NCBI RefSeq assembly: GCF_003287275.1
Contig: NZ_QEVW01000006.1
Span: 620,001 to 684,000 of the forward strand
Origin: Paenibacillus taichungensis
GTDB lineage: Bacteria > Bacillota > Bacilli > Paenibacillales > Paenibacillaceae
Length of the DNA: 64,000 nt
Reading direction: 5' to 3'
The notes beneath the pieces are model-generated. The model was not told the origin of the DNA. It saw nothing but the letters and a program-made list of their open reading frames with translations, and searched no databases. Below are positions 53,910 to 63,763 of this stretch, piece after piece. Every line of letters starts with the position of its first letter. Position 1 is the stretch's first letter. A program made the translations under genes and the position numbers.

Positions 53910-55894
53910 TCGAACAAACCCTCTTCCTTTTCGATTTCAGCCAGTACGTTCGTCAGCCGTTTTTCCGCCTCTCCAAGCGTTCCTTCAAGCTGCACGGCAG
54001 CATTCGTCAAATGTCCGCCACCGCCCAGTCGTTCCATGACCACCTGAACATTCATGCGACCCAGCGATCTCGCGCTGATGCCAATCAGTCCATCCGGTCG
54101 TTCACTAATGACAAATGAAGCGACCACGTCGGTCATATTGAGCAATGTGTCCGCCACTTGGGCGATCATCATCTGTGGAATCTTGTTGCCAGGGTCTGTG
54201 ACCGCCAGCGCAATGTTCCCGTATACCATTTTAGCATGCTTTATGATTTCTGCCTTAGCAATATATTCTGACAAATCTTCTTTCATCAGCCGCTGGATCA
54301 TAATGGTGTCTGCACCACTACGACGCAGGAAGCCTGCCGCTTCAAACGTTCTCGATCCCGTATGGAGTGCAAAATGCTTCGTATCCACCGTAATCCCGGC
54401 TAATAATGCCGTCGCTTCCAGTGGAGTAAATTGCACCTTGTCGTGAATATATTGGAGTAGCTCAGTCACCAGTTCTGCTGCCGAGGAGGCATATGGTTCC
54501 AGATAGATCAACACAGCATCGTTAATGAATTCTTCACCCCTACGGTGATGATCCACAACCACGACACGCGTAGCGGATTGAACCAGCTTCGGCTCCATTG
54601 TCATGGATGCCTTGTGTGTATCGACAACAACGAGCAACGTATGCTCCGTCATCATCTGGGTGGCCTGTTCCGGCGATACAAAGGCTTTTGACAGCTTTTC
54701 ATCCTTATTTACCTGTTCCATCATGCGTTCAATGGAAGGATTGGGCCCATCCAGTACAATTCGTGCTTCCACATTGTACAGACTTGCCGCTTTCCATACC
54801 CCAATAGACGCACCAATCGCATCCATATCAGGCATTTTGTGGCCCATGATAATTACCCGGTCGCTCTCCTGCATCAGATCACGCAATGCATGTGCGATAA
54901 CCCGGGCTCTTACCCGTGTACGTTTCTCAACCGCGTTAGACTTCCCACCGTAAAAGGACAACCGTTGTCCAGATTTGACGGCAGCCTGGTCACCACCACG
55001 GCCAAGTGCCATATCCAGACTGGACTGAGCTAGTTCTCCCATCTCACTGATGGAATCCGAACCAAATGCCAGTCCTACACTTAGTGTCATTGGCACCTTA
55101 AGATCAGCGGTCATCTCACGGACTTCATCCAGAATGACAAACCGGCTCTGCTCCAGTTCCTGCAAAGACTTATAGTTCAGCATCATGAGATAACGATCAG
55201 AAGAGAGGCGGCGCAGGTACACCTCATACCGTTTCGCCCAGGACGTGATCTCACTTGTTACGCGGGCAATCAGTGCAGTTCGCTGCTGGTCGTCCATGCC
55301 TTGGGCTGCTTCGTCCAGATTATCGAGAACCAGAATGCCCAGTGCAATGCGTTCATTCTCATATTTATCACGAAGAATGGCTAGCTCCGTAATCTCGTAG
55401 ACATATACATACCGTTCCTGCGGATTATGGATAACACCATAATATCGATCATCCAGTTGGAATTCGTCATGAAGTTCCTTGGACGGCTCCTTGGTCCCAT
55501 CCTTTTTTTCCTTCGGTTGAGGAAGTTTAGGAAATAAATTTTGCAGCGGATTGCCTACCATCGTCTTCTCTTGGAACATGTCCGCGACGAAGCGATTATG
55601 CCACTCTACGGTACGATCTTCGCTGTACAGCACAATACCGAATGGGAGCATGCTGACCGCTTCTCCCTCCATTCGCTTAATCCGAATGGACAGGCCATTA
55701 ATGTAGTCGTTAAGCTCACGACGGAACGCGAGCTCCGCCTTAATCATGACGATTCCCAGCGCCGAAGCCAGTATCAGACTAATCAAACCAAGCGTCCAGT
55801 TGTAGATGGTCACGAACATAACAAGCAAAAGCAGCAGTATGAACGCCCATACGGTATAGTAGCCGTGCCAGCGTTTCTTCAGAAATTTAGGCAT
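53906..55894 (-). CDS. gdpP: Cyclic-di-AMP phosphodiesterase GdpP
   Basis: This 662-residue membrane enzyme has two N-terminal helices (about 11-55), a PAS domain (SMLPFGIVLYSEDRTVEWHN), a degenerate GGDEF domain (LSSDRYLMMLN in place of GGDEF) and a DHH/DHHA1 phosphodiesterase. The DHH part shows GHKMPDMDAIGAS, VVVVDHHRRGEEF and the end GGGGHLTNAAVQ. It hydrolyses c-di-AMP and so tunes potassium transport, wall stress and beta-lactam tolerance. It lies 11 bp after yybS and overlaps rplI. Confidence 0.97.
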   Translation of the reverse strand: MPKFLKKRWHGYYTVWAFILLLLLVMFVTIYNWTLGLISLILASALGIVMIKAELAFRRELNDYINGLSIRIKRMEGEAVSMLPFGIVLYSEDRTVEWHNRFVADMFQEKTMVGNPLQNLFPKLPQPKEKKDGTKEPSKELHDEFQLDDRYYGVIHNPQERYVYVYEITELAILRDKYENERIALGILVLDNLDEAAQGMDDQQRTALIARVTSEITSWAKRYEVYLRRLSSDRYLMMLNYKSLQELEQSRFVILDEVREMTADLKVPMTLSVGLAFGSDSISEMGELAQSSLDMALGRGGDQAAVKSGQRLSFYGGKSNAVEKRTRVRARVIAHALRDLMQESDRVIIMGHKMPDMDAIGASIGVWKAASLYNVEARIVLDGPNPSIERMMEQVNKDEKLSKAFVSPEQATQMMTEHTLLVVVDTHKASMTMEPKLVQSATRVVVVDHHRRGEEFINDAVLIYLEPYASSAAELVTELLQYIHDKVQFTPLEATALLAGITVDTKHFALHTGSRTFEAAGFLRRSGADTIMIQRLMKEDLSEYIAKAEIIKHAKMVYGNIALAVTDPGNKIPQMMIAQVADTLLNMTDVVASFVISERPDGLIGISARSLGRMNVQVVMERLGGGGHLTNAAVQLEGTLGEAEKRLTNVLAEIEKEEGLFE

Positions 55895-55905
55895 GACTCA
55901 TCACC

Positions 55906-56826
55906 CTATCGTTTTGGTTTCGATATTGCCTCGCGAAGCGGGAACGCCAGATCGATAATCCCGATAATCCGCAGCGGTCCAATGAAGAAGACTGCTGCCG
56001 CCAGCAAATATGGTACAACCGGATTCCATTTCTTTGCATGTGAGAGAAAGAAGAAGAAGCCGATAGCTTGAATCATGAAGCCCAAATTGATTAGAGGCGA
56101 CAAGTTCATGGCAATCATGGTCCAGTACGATCCGTCACTCTGTCTGGATATCACTTCGAACAACAATGCCAGGAAGTAATACCAGATCAGGGCACGCGGC
56201 ATACGCCATTCACGCGCAGGTGGAAATTTCGGTACAACCACACCCATAACGTTCAGAATCGGACGTGCAATGAGATGTGTGATTAGAGCCATGACCAGAG
56301 ACGTGACCACCAAGGCGAATGGAATCATAAGCTGCGTCTGTCTTGCGACATCCTGTGTCATTTCAGGTGTCCATACAAACCCATTTACCATCTGACTGGA
56401 TGAATTCGTCAGCGGTTCAATCGTCAATCTGACGACATCATCAATATAACTCGACAAATCAAACTGGAAGATTACACTTCCAATCAACAGGACCAACAGA
56501 TATTCGGCCAGCATGGCTCCGCTTCCTACCATTAGGGCGAATAGGGCTGACTTTTTTTTCTTGTACGCATTGCCCATAACAATGGCGGGCAGAGTGAACA
56601 AAAGCAGTAATAACAAATAAATCGGACTAAATATGACCAAAATAATCGCCACTGGGACGAGATGCCATATGAATGATTTTACCGGTAATGAAGCAAACAA
56701 AATAACTCCAGGTATCATCATGAAAAATATGGCCAGAACCGATAAAGGAGTTAACAGCGAAAGTAGCAAGAGCAGATAAACTACGCTCCAGACAGCTGAT
56801 TTAAAGCTAAATTTCAACAAATTCAC
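55906..56826 (-). CDS. yybS: YybS-family membrane protein (DUF2232)
   Basis: This 306-residue protein has about eight membrane helices and the DUF2232 pattern seen in YybS. Its role is unknown but its position before gdpP-rplI-dnaB is conserved in Bacillales. Its start overlaps the stop of the MazG-like gene (4 bp), and it ends 11 bp before gdpP, so all five genes appear to be one operon. Confidence 0.9.
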   Translation of the reverse strand: MNLLKFSFKSAVWSVVYLLLLLSLLTPLSVLAIFFMMIPGVILFASLPVKSFIWHLVPVAIILVIFSPIYLLLLLLFTLPAIVMGNAYKKKKSALFALMVGSGAMLAEYLLVLLIGSVIFQFDLSSYIDDVVRLTIEPLTNSSSQMVNGFVWTPEMTQDVARQTQLMIPFALVVTSLVMALITHLIARPILNVMGVVVPKFPPAREWRMPRALIWYYFLALLFEVISRQSDGSYWTMIAMNLSPLINLGFMIQAIGFFFFLSHAKKWNPVVPYLLAAAVFFIGPLRIIGIIDLAFPLREAISKPKR

Positions 56827-57140
56827 CTCTTACGCATGTGATCTTCTAGCGCGGAAATATCCTGGTACCAATCTTCCAACTGGTGACCTTCCTGTTTATG
56901 CTTTTTCAATTTCTCAACAAGCAGTGCATCCAGATCCTTGAAAGGAATACCGAGCCTGCGGCCCAATATGTAACTACTCATCATCAAACTGGCGAGACTG
57001 TCCCCGATTCGGGTTGTACTGCCTTCCCATAACGCTTTGAATAATCGGGATACCTGATCAAGTACTTCGGTTTTAAGCCATTCAATCACTTTAGCGCGTT
57101 TGGCTACATCCAGTTCTTTAGGCATATTGGCGAAAGTCAC
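56823..57140 (-). CDS. MazG-like family protein
   Basis: This roughly 105-residue helical protein is like the short MazG-like family (IGDSLASLMMSSYILGRRLGIP is the core). Full MazG enzymes hydrolyse nucleoside triphosphates. Here only a single half-site is present and the acidic EExxE motif is not evident, so activity is uncertain. The start is unclear: GTG 57140 lies very close to GGGGGAGA, while ATG 57125 (MPKELD) is further away. It heads the yybS-gdpP-rplI-dnaB cluster. Confidence 0.75.
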   Translation of the reverse strand: MTFANMPKELDVAKRAKVIEWLKTEVLDQVSRLFKALWEGSTTRIGDSLASLMMSSYILGRRLGIPFKDLDALLVEKLKKHKQEGHQLEDWYQDISALEDHMRKR

Positions 57141-57389
57141 TCTCCCCCGAAAAAGCTTTATTCTCCATTATAGCATAAAAAGGGGGGCCGCAAAATTACC
57201 CCAAAAAGCGGAGAAGTCCTCCGAAACTTATCTCAGGTACTTTGCGGGGACCCCGTAGAACGAATTCGTATTTTATCTTGTCGAAAACTCATTTAAGTTC
57301 GCTCTTGTTCAGCTCTCCTTAAGTTTAACATGATACCGGACGGCTGTGATTATCCACGTTGCTGCAACAATATCGAAATTTGTTTCGAC

Positions 57390-57815
57390 TTACTTCACTT
57401 TCATGGATTCCTTGGCCACAATACCCTCGCAATACTCAATAATTTGACTCCGTCTTACGATCCCAATGAAACGCTCCATATCATCAACAACCGGCACAAA
57501 GTTCTGAACTTTGGCCAAATTAATCAAATCCTCCATGTTGGCTTCTATGGATACCGGTTTGATATCCAACCGAAGTGGAACGTCCTTGAGCAGAAATTTT
57601 GAAGCGTTTTCAAATGTGATCTTTCCCTCGGCGTTCTTCATATACCATAACAGGTCACCTTCGGTAACCGTGCCGATATACTTGCCTTCCTTATTCAAAA
57701 TGGGCACCGCCGTGAACCGATGATATTCCATCCGTTCCAACGTTTGCCGCAGAGTAGAATCCGACGTTACGCACGTAACTTCTTGTTTGGGCAGCAAAAA
57801 AAATGCGATGTTCAT
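57390..57815 (-). CDS. CBS-domain protein
   Basis: This 141-residue protein is made of a CBS pair (about 12-65 and 80-138; IAFFLLPKQEVTCVTSDSTL at the start; VPVVDDMERFIGIVRRSQII near the end). CBS pairs bind adenine nucleotides such as AMP, ATP or c-di-AMP. No effector domain is attached, so it probably acts as a free sensor. The start at 57815 is preceded by AAGGAGG at 12 nt. The position near gdpP makes c-di-AMP a ligand worth considering. Confidence 0.88.
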   Translation of the reverse strand: MNIAFFLLPKQEVTCVTSDSTLRQTLERMEYHRFTAVPILNKEGKYIGTVTEGDLLWYMKNAEGKITFENASKFLLKDVPLRLDIKPVSIEANMEDLINLAKVQNFVPVVDDMERFIGIVRRSQIIEYCEGIVAKESMKVK

Positions 57816-57928
57816 ACCCTTAAGTATCCTCCTTATGAATTTCATCAGTCAGCTTATTACATTCAACTTACATAGTACGCATTAGAACGCAAGATGTTCC
57901 AAAAGGACATGATTCCTTCTACAAAGTA

Positions 57929-57963
57929 AAAAAAACAGCAGCCCGCCAATAAACGCACTGCTG
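57929..57963 (-). terminator. Terminator of the LCP gene
   Basis: CAGCAG (57936-57941) and CTGCTG (57958-57963) pair, with a run of eight T on the minus strand after the stem. Confidence 0.75.
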
Positions 57964-57999
57964 ATCGTTGTCAAAAACATAACGGCTGTATGGAATTGG

Positions 58000-59034
58000 T
58001 TACTCGATCTTCTGCCGGTCAGGAATCATCACTTCACCGGCTGGGGTCGACTCATCCATCCAGTTGTTAATCAGCTCTTTGGCATATTGGACGTCTTTCT
58101 CATCTGCCTTGCCATAATAAATTCCGTTTTTCCGCATCCCTTCGCCCAAAATAGTGAAGCTTGAGATCTGCGGTTTTTCCTGAGTCAATACCTGCTTGGC
58201 CAGATCAATAATGAAGGAAGGCTGCATATCCGTCTGGAAGCTGTCTCCCATAATCTGAATCAATTCAGGGATTTTACTAATGGCGTTCAGATTAAGCATC
58301 TCATTCGCCATGGCATTCAGGAAAATCTGCTGCCGTTTGGTGCGATTAAAATCGCTATCCTCACGGTATCTTACATAGTAAAGTGCTTCCTGCCCGTCGT
58401 AGATCGGCTTACCACCTTCTATTGTGAACTGCACATGTTCAGGGTTCTTGTTCACAATGTCCTCATCAATCGGCAGCTTCACGCCACCAAGCGCATCCAC
58501 GACTTTTTTGATCCCGTCAAAGTTAATCGTTGCATAGTAACCTACATCCGCATCGAGAAATTTTTCCACCGTATTGATAGACATATTCTCCCCACCGAAG
58601 GCGTAGGCATGCGCGAGCTTGTCATAATCATCCTCGCCATCCTTGTTGGCATCACGTCCAACAATCTGCACATAGGTGTCACGTGGAATGGATACCAGGA
58701 GTACGCGAGATTCTTTCGGACGAACAACGGCATAGATGACCGTGTCTGAGCGCCCACGTGTTTTCTCATAGGCACGTTTGTCTGAGCCTAGCAGCAACAC
58801 CGAGAACGGTTCTTTGCGATATACTGTTGGGTCAGGCGTATTGTTGCCCTCCTGTGGTACATAGGAACGGGACAATTGGTCTTCTACTGAACCAGCGAGA
58901 AACAGATCGAAGGCCGCTACAGCAAGCTGCTGACGAAACAAATAGCCCCCGATTAACAAAACAACGAGCGATACGAGCGTTATATATAGACCTTTTCTTC
59001 TTTTCTTCTTCTTATCTTTAGTTCTGCTTGTCAT
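58000..59034 (-). CDS. LytR-CpsA-Psr family glycopolymer ligase
   Basis: This 344-residue LCP enzyme has a basic N-terminus (KDKKKKRRKG), one membrane helix (about 16-34) and the LCP domain (about 70-300). The domain has VLLLGSDKRAYEKTRGRSDT, VSIPRDTYVQI and RYREDSDFNRTKRQQIFLNA, the Arg/Asp motifs that bind the lipid pyrophosphate. It attaches wall teichoic acid or other glycopolymers to peptidoglycan. It is a single gene with its own terminator. Confidence 0.94.
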   Translation of the reverse strand: MTSRTKDKKKKRRKGLYITLVSLVVLLIGGYLFRQQLAVAAFDLFLAGSVEDQLSRSYVPQEGNNTPDPTVYRKEPFSVLLLGSDKRAYEKTRGRSDTVIYAVVRPKESRVLLVSIPRDTYVQIVGRDANKDGEDDYDKLAHAYAFGGENMSINTVEKFLDADVGYYATINFDGIKKVVDALGGVKLPIDEDIVNKNPEHVQFTIEGGKPIYDGQEALYYVRYREDSDFNRTKRQQIFLNAMANEMLNLNAISKIPELIQIMGDSFQTDMQPSFIIDLAKQVLTQEKPQISSFTILGEGMRKNGIYYGKADEKDVQYAKELINNWMDESTPAGEVMIPDRQKIE

Positions 59035-59286
59035 CCATCGATTCCTTCTTCACTGTCAAAATGAAATTCGATACTACTATTATATAAGTTGAATTTAACT
59101 TATCCTGACCCCGCAACGGTACAGTGTTAATGATCCGTTCAACTTATATACTTACCATTAAACGTGCGCAATGGCTTGTGACACGGTGTTCTCTGAAGTT
59201 TTCTCTATCTGAAAAGAAAACGCCGCTCACGCTCGTTCTATTGTAATCATTGCTGGATGATGAAAAGTTACAATACGGTTAAATTG

Positions 59287-59335
59287 AAAAGAACAGCGGC
59301 CTTTTTTTACTGGCAAAAGGCGCACTGTTCTCTTG
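59287..59335 (-). terminator. Terminator of the MFS exporter gene
   Basis: AAAAGAACAGCGGCCTTTT (59287-59305) pairs imperfectly with AAAAGGCGCACTGTTCTCTT (59315-59334). A short T tail follows on the minus strand. Confidence 0.65.
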
Positions 59336-59354
59336 ATGTGGAATGGCCATCCAT

Positions 59355-60944
59355 TCAGTTTGTTGAGGCTGTCTCCACCCGATTCCTCTTCTCTTTATGA
59401 CGCTGACGTCCTGTAATAAGCGCAGCGATTAACGTGAGTACACTGAAAATAACCGCAGACCAGAACAGCCCATTATACCCCTCGCCGGTTGTCTGATGTA
59501 GAGCCTGAAGCAGCACATCTCGAATGCCCGGATCAGGGATTTGGGACAGTCCTTCGGTTATGCTGGAAATGTCGCTTCCTGAAGCTGCACCGCCAGAAGC
59601 ATATTGTTGAAGTGCTTCGGGCGGCACCTGAATGCCCTGATCTGCGAAACCTTGCTGAATATTGGAACCCAGGTTGGAGAACGAGCGGGCCAGGAAACCG
59701 GCAAAAATGGTTGGTGCGATCGCCATAGCCATCTGACGGAACAAGGAACTGGTCGCTACTGCAATCCCCTTGTTGTTCTCACCCGCTTGTTCAGTAACGA
59801 GCACGTTGACCGGAGCTCCCAGCATCATACCGAAGCCTATCCCCACGAGTACACTCGCAATCACGAATTGAGAGATATGTTCTACCCATAGCGGGAAGAG
59901 CAGGAAGCCGATAGCGGACAGCAATCCTGCTACAGATAACGTCCAGATTGGCCCTTTGCGGTCAACCAGATAACCACCACCACCCGCACCAATGCCTGAA
60001 GCAAGAGCAAGCGGTGTAAACCAGTAGCCGGAGGCTGTGTTGGATACCCCGAGGTACTGCTCAACAAAGCCTGGAATAAAGATCACAGATGCCAGAATGG
60101 CTCCTGAGAAAAAGGCAATCAGCAACGTCCAACGAAAGGACGCAATGCCCAGAAGCTGTGTAGATACAACAGGTTCACGTTGTGATCCTTCCAGCCTTTT
60201 TTCAAGAAAGTAGAAGAGGACCAGAATCACCACACCTGCCAAGAAGAAACCATAGAACGTCGGTGAGCCTAGACTTTGCAGCATATTTACGCCATCCAGG
60301 TTGCTGAAGCTGTACATCAGACTGAGCACACCCAGCGTCAGGACCGCGATTCCACTCCAGTCCACTGCCTTACGGCTCAGCTCCTGTTCTTCATGAATAT
60401 AACGGATACCTGCAATAAACAACAAAATGGCGATCGGTACATTGATCAAGAACAACCAGTGCCAATTCCCCGTAATGTCGAGGATAAAAGCACCAATATT
60501 CGGCCCAAGAATCGCTGCAACCCCGTTCATCCCTCCCAGAAGACCCAAGGCTGTACCCTGACGCTCCGCCGGGAACTTGCTTAATACGTAAGAGCTCGCA
60601 ATGATAAAAATCCCGCCACCACCCAACGCCTGGATGACACGAGCAATCAGGAAGAAGGTAAACGATGTGCTTAACGCAACGAGTAAAGACCCAATTCCGA
60701 ACAAAGCCACTTCAATCAGAAACAGCTTCTTGCGTCCATAACGGTCGGAGAGCTTACCCGCAATTGGCACACTCACCGCAAGTCCGAGCGTATAAAGCGT
60801 AATTGTCCATGCTCCCCACGTCGGCGACACGCCAAACGACGCATTTAAAGTCGTCAGAGACGACGTAATAATTCCGTTATCCAGCGCAGCCATAAACACC
60901 CCGATAGCAAATAGGATAAGCGGCCATTTCATTTGTTTTTGCAT
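59355..60944 (-). CDS. MFS drug exporter, EmrB/QacA (DHA2) type
   Basis: This 529-residue proton-driven exporter has fourteen predicted helices. It shows DHA2 motifs: AALDNGIITSSLTTLNASFG in helix 1, GKLSDRYGRKKLFLIE (motif A) and LGLLGGMNGVAAILGPNIGA (motif C of antiporters). The Ala/Gly-rich stretch near residues 440-490 (QYASGGAASGSDISSITEGL) is a typical insert between late helices. Substrates could be drugs or other amphiphiles. The start at 60944 follows GGGGAGGAAATA. No regulator gene is adjacent. Confidence 0.93.
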   Translation of the reverse strand: MQKQMKWPLILFAIGVFMAALDNGIITSSLTTLNASFGVSPTWGAWTITLYTLGLAVSVPIAGKLSDRYGRKKLFLIEVALFGIGSLLVALSTSFTFFLIARVIQALGGGGIFIIASSYVLSKFPAERQGTALGLLGGMNGVAAILGPNIGAFILDITGNWHWLFLINVPIAILLFIAGIRYIHEEQELSRKAVDWSGIAVLTLGVLSLMYSFSNLDGVNMLQSLGSPTFYGFFLAGVVILVLFYFLEKRLEGSQREPVVSTQLLGIASFRWTLLIAFFSGAILASVIFIPGFVEQYLGVSNTASGYWFTPLALASGIGAGGGGYLVDRKGPIWTLSVAGLLSAIGFLLFPLWVEHISQFVIASVLVGIGFGMMLGAPVNVLVTEQAGENNKGIAVATSSLFRQMAMAIAPTIFAGFLARSFSNLGSNIQQGFADQGIQVPPEALQQYASGGAASGSDISSITEGLSQIPDPGIRDVLLQALHQTTGEGYNGLFWSAVIFSVLTLIAALITGRQRHKEKRNRVETASTN

Positions 60945-61119
60945 CACATATTTCCTCCCCAATCAGATTGCAATCCAGTAGCGTAAGGCTGTATTGATAC
61001 ATATATATTAAACCGACTCGAACATTAATGACTCACTGGTCATTTTAAAACAGAAGGGTTTCATATGTCAATTTGATAATATGCTTGTATACCTCACTCA
61101 ATTCCCTGCTCCAACAAAT

Positions 61120-61161
61120 AAGGCCGTCCCTCAGGCTGAATGGAACCCGTGGGACGGCCTT
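61120..61161 (-). terminator. Terminator of the S9 peptidase gene
   Basis: An 11-bp perfect stem, AAGGCCGTCCC/GGGACGGCCTT (61120-61130, 61151-61161), lies 18 bp past the stop codon. Only a short T-rich tail follows on the minus strand. Confidence 0.75.
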
Positions 61162-61178
61162 CTTGTTGAACTAAGCTA

Positions 61179-63608
61179 CTATTGCTGCATTAGTTGGCGG
61201 TTCAGGAATTTCTCAATGGCACGATATAAATCCAATTGATTTTCAACATTGCCGAAACCATGTCCTTCATTGGCTTTTAACATATAAGGCACATCCACTC
61301 CACGCTTGCGCAGAGCCTCCACGATCTGATCAGACTCAGCCTGTTTGACACGCGGATCATTAGCACCCTGTACCACGAACAATGGGGCTTTCATCTGATC
61401 AATATGGAACAGTGGTGAGACAGCTGTCAGCAGCTCCTTGTCTTTCTCAGGATCACCCATACGTTCATAGAACATGTTGCGCTCCGACTCCCAGTAAGGT
61501 GGGAGTGAATCCAGTAGCGTGAACAGATTAGATGGCCCGACATAGCTAATTCCTGCGGCATACACTTCTGGTGTGAATGCCAGTCCTGCCAGAGCAGCAT
61601 ATCCGCCATAAGATCCACCGTAGATGGCTACACGCTTCGCATCAACCGTTCCCTCTTCAACCAGCCAATTTACACCGTCTGTGAGATCGTTCTGCATCGC
61701 TTTACCCCACTCTTTGTTGCCAGCATCCAGGAATTCCTTGCCGTATCCAGTAGAGCCACGGAAATTCACCTGTAGTACGGCATAACCACGGCTTGCAAGA
61801 AATTGAATTTCCGGATTGAACCCCCACGAATCCCGTGCCCAAGGTCCACCATGGGGAACAACCACCAGTGGCAATTGAGAAGCCTCGGCTCCTTGTGGAA
61901 GCGTCAGATAACCATGAAGCGTTAAGCCGTCACGTGACTTGTACGTAATGGGTTTTACATCCGACATTTTACTCTCATCGATCCAAGGTGCCGCGTCAGC
62001 TAACTTATCCAGCTTACCCGTTCTGGAATCGTAGAAGTAATAGGTGCCCATAGATTTATCGCTATACGCAATGAACAGAACCTGACCTTCTTCACTTATG
62101 TTTGAAATGCTTACTTCTTTACCCGGAACTTTTGCCTGAATATCCTGCATCAATTTTTTGAAATCATTATCGAAGTATTCATAGTTAACCTTGTCAGTCT
62201 CATAGACAGCTGCAAGGATTGTGCCTTTTTCTTTAGAAGGAACGAAACTGGATACATCCACATCCTTATTTTCATAGATGGTTTTCGTTACTTTTTTGCT
62301 GCTTGGGCTATATTCGACAATCGCTGTTTTATCCCGCTCCAGATTGGATACAGCATAGATGTTTTTGTTATCATACGTGAACATCACCGGCGCAAAGGTT
62401 TCCCCCAGCTTGGTGGTCATCAAATTCTCAAATGCTTTATCTTCCGATTCACGATACATCAACGAAGAGACGTTGCCATCACTCGATATGGCCACACGGA
62501 TTTTACCCTCATGGTCCGTAAGCCAGCCCGTAATATTGCCCGGGTTCTCTGCAGCAAGCACAGCCTCACCTGTTTTAATGTTAATTCGGTACACGTCAAA
62601 GATCCGCGGATCACGTTTGTTCATCCCTACTAGAATTTCATCCGGAATATTCTCCAGCGAGTCTACCAGAATCGCTCTTGTATTCAGATAGGGTGTCAGA
62701 TCCTTGCTGTTCTTCCCATCGATATCCGTTACATAAATATGATAGTTCTCGTCCCCTGCTTCATCCTTTACATACAACAGCTTATCCTTTGTCGCCCATA
62801 CAAATCCCGCTATACTGCGTTCAGTCTCACTTGTGATACGTACCGACTTGTCCTGACCATTTTCTTTTACCACAATATTCATTCGGTTGTTCCACGGCTC
62901 CATGTAAGCCAGATGTTTACCATCCGGAGACATTTGGAATCCTGCTTGAGCCGGCTGTTTGAAGAAGTCTTCCAGAGGCGTGAGACCCTCTGACTGCACA
63001 TCAAGTCCAAGAGCGAGGTACAGCGCATCAGCAAACTCACCATGAGTCACTGAATTTTTGGCGTTAAACGCACTACCTTCAATAATAAAATGCTGCTTCA
63101 GACGAATGGCATCCTCCGTATGTACCTTGGGAATCTGCGCCATATCACTGTATACAACCTGAATGCCATTATCCTTCAGTTCAAATGCCCGAGTAAACAA
63201 TGATGCCATCTGTGCTCTTGTGAGAGGTGCATCTGGTGCATAACCTTTGGCTTGTCCTTGAATAAGACCACTTTGCTTCAGCGCGTAAATCGCAGGAGCA
63301 GCTTCATCCTTAGCCAACACATCTGCGAAACCCGTAAGAGACGCTGGAGCATCCAGTTGAAGTACACGCTGCAGGATGATTGCCGCCTGAGCACGAGTAA
63401 TTGGCGTTTGTGAGTCTCTCATTCCATCTGTTGTGCCATCTATGTATCCCAGTTGCTGTAGTGTCTGTGTTGCCTTCGAAGCAATGGATTCAGCGACTGT
63501 CGCCGTAGGCTTCACCGCTTCTGCTGCCTGGACCGCTGGTTGAATCAGAGCGATGGACAACGCCATGCTAAGCGTGAGAGCATATACCTTTTTACTCATT
63601 GCGTTCAA
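61179..63608 (-). CDS. SLH-anchored prolyl-oligopeptidase-family (S9) peptidase
   Basis: This 809-residue exported protein has a signal peptide (to about residue 28, AVQAAEA), three SLH modules (about 40-200; YIDGTTDGMRDSQTPITRAQ), a beta-propeller (about 215-530) and an alpha/beta hydrolase domain. The hydrolase has GGSYGGYAALAG (nucleophile Ser), GANDPRV (Asp) and NEGHGFGNVE (His). It cleaves peptides at the cell surface. S9 enzymes with SLH modules are less usual than cytosolic forms. The TTG at 63608 lies 6-7 nt after AAAGGGGGAAC, a better spacing than the ATG at 63599. It is a single gene. Confidence 0.93.
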   Translation of the reverse strand: MNAMSKKVYALTLSMALSIALIQPAVQAAEAVKPTATVAESIASKATQTLQQLGYIDGTTDGMRDSQTPITRAQAAIILQRVLQLDAPASLTGFADVLAKDEAAPAIYALKQSGLIQGQAKGYAPDAPLTRAQMASLFTRAFELKDNGIQVVYSDMAQIPKVHTEDAIRLKQHFIIEGSAFNAKNSVTHGEFADALYLALGLDVQSEGLTPLEDFFKQPAQAGFQMSPDGKHLAYMEPWNNRMNIVVKENGQDKSVRITSETERSIAGFVWATKDKLLYVKDEAGDENYHIYVTDIDGKNSKDLTPYLNTRAILVDSLENIPDEILVGMNKRDPRIFDVYRINIKTGEAVLAAENPGNITGWLTDHEGKIRVAISSDGNVSSLMYRESEDKAFENLMTTKLGETFAPVMFTYDNKNIYAVSNLERDKTAIVEYSPSSKKVTKTIYENKDVDVSSFVPSKEKGTILAAVYETDKVNYEYFDNDFKKLMQDIQAKVPGKEVSISNISEEGQVLFIAYSDKSMGTYYFYDSRTGKLDKLADAAPWIDESKMSDVKPITYKSRDGLTLHGYLTLPQGAEASQLPLVVVPHGGPWARDSWGFNPEIQFLASRGYAVLQVNFRGSTGYGKEFLDAGNKEWGKAMQNDLTDGVNWLVEEGTVDAKRVAIYGGSYGGYAALAGLAFTPEVYAAGISYVGPSNLFTLLDSLPPYWESERNMFYERMGDPEKDKELLTAVSPLFHIDQMKAPLFVVQGANDPRVKQAESDQIVEALRKRGVDVPYMLKANEGHGFGNVENQLDLYRAIEKFLNRQLMQQ

Positions 63609-63763
63609 GCTAGTTCCCCCTTTAAAGTGAATTACATCATAATTTGGAATTATACGTAAATCATTTTACCATGATCCACCATTGGTTAACAGCGTGGAAC
63701 CAATCAAAGTTCCATTACAAAGCATTGTCTTGTATAACATGTCATGTAATATTCAAATATCCC

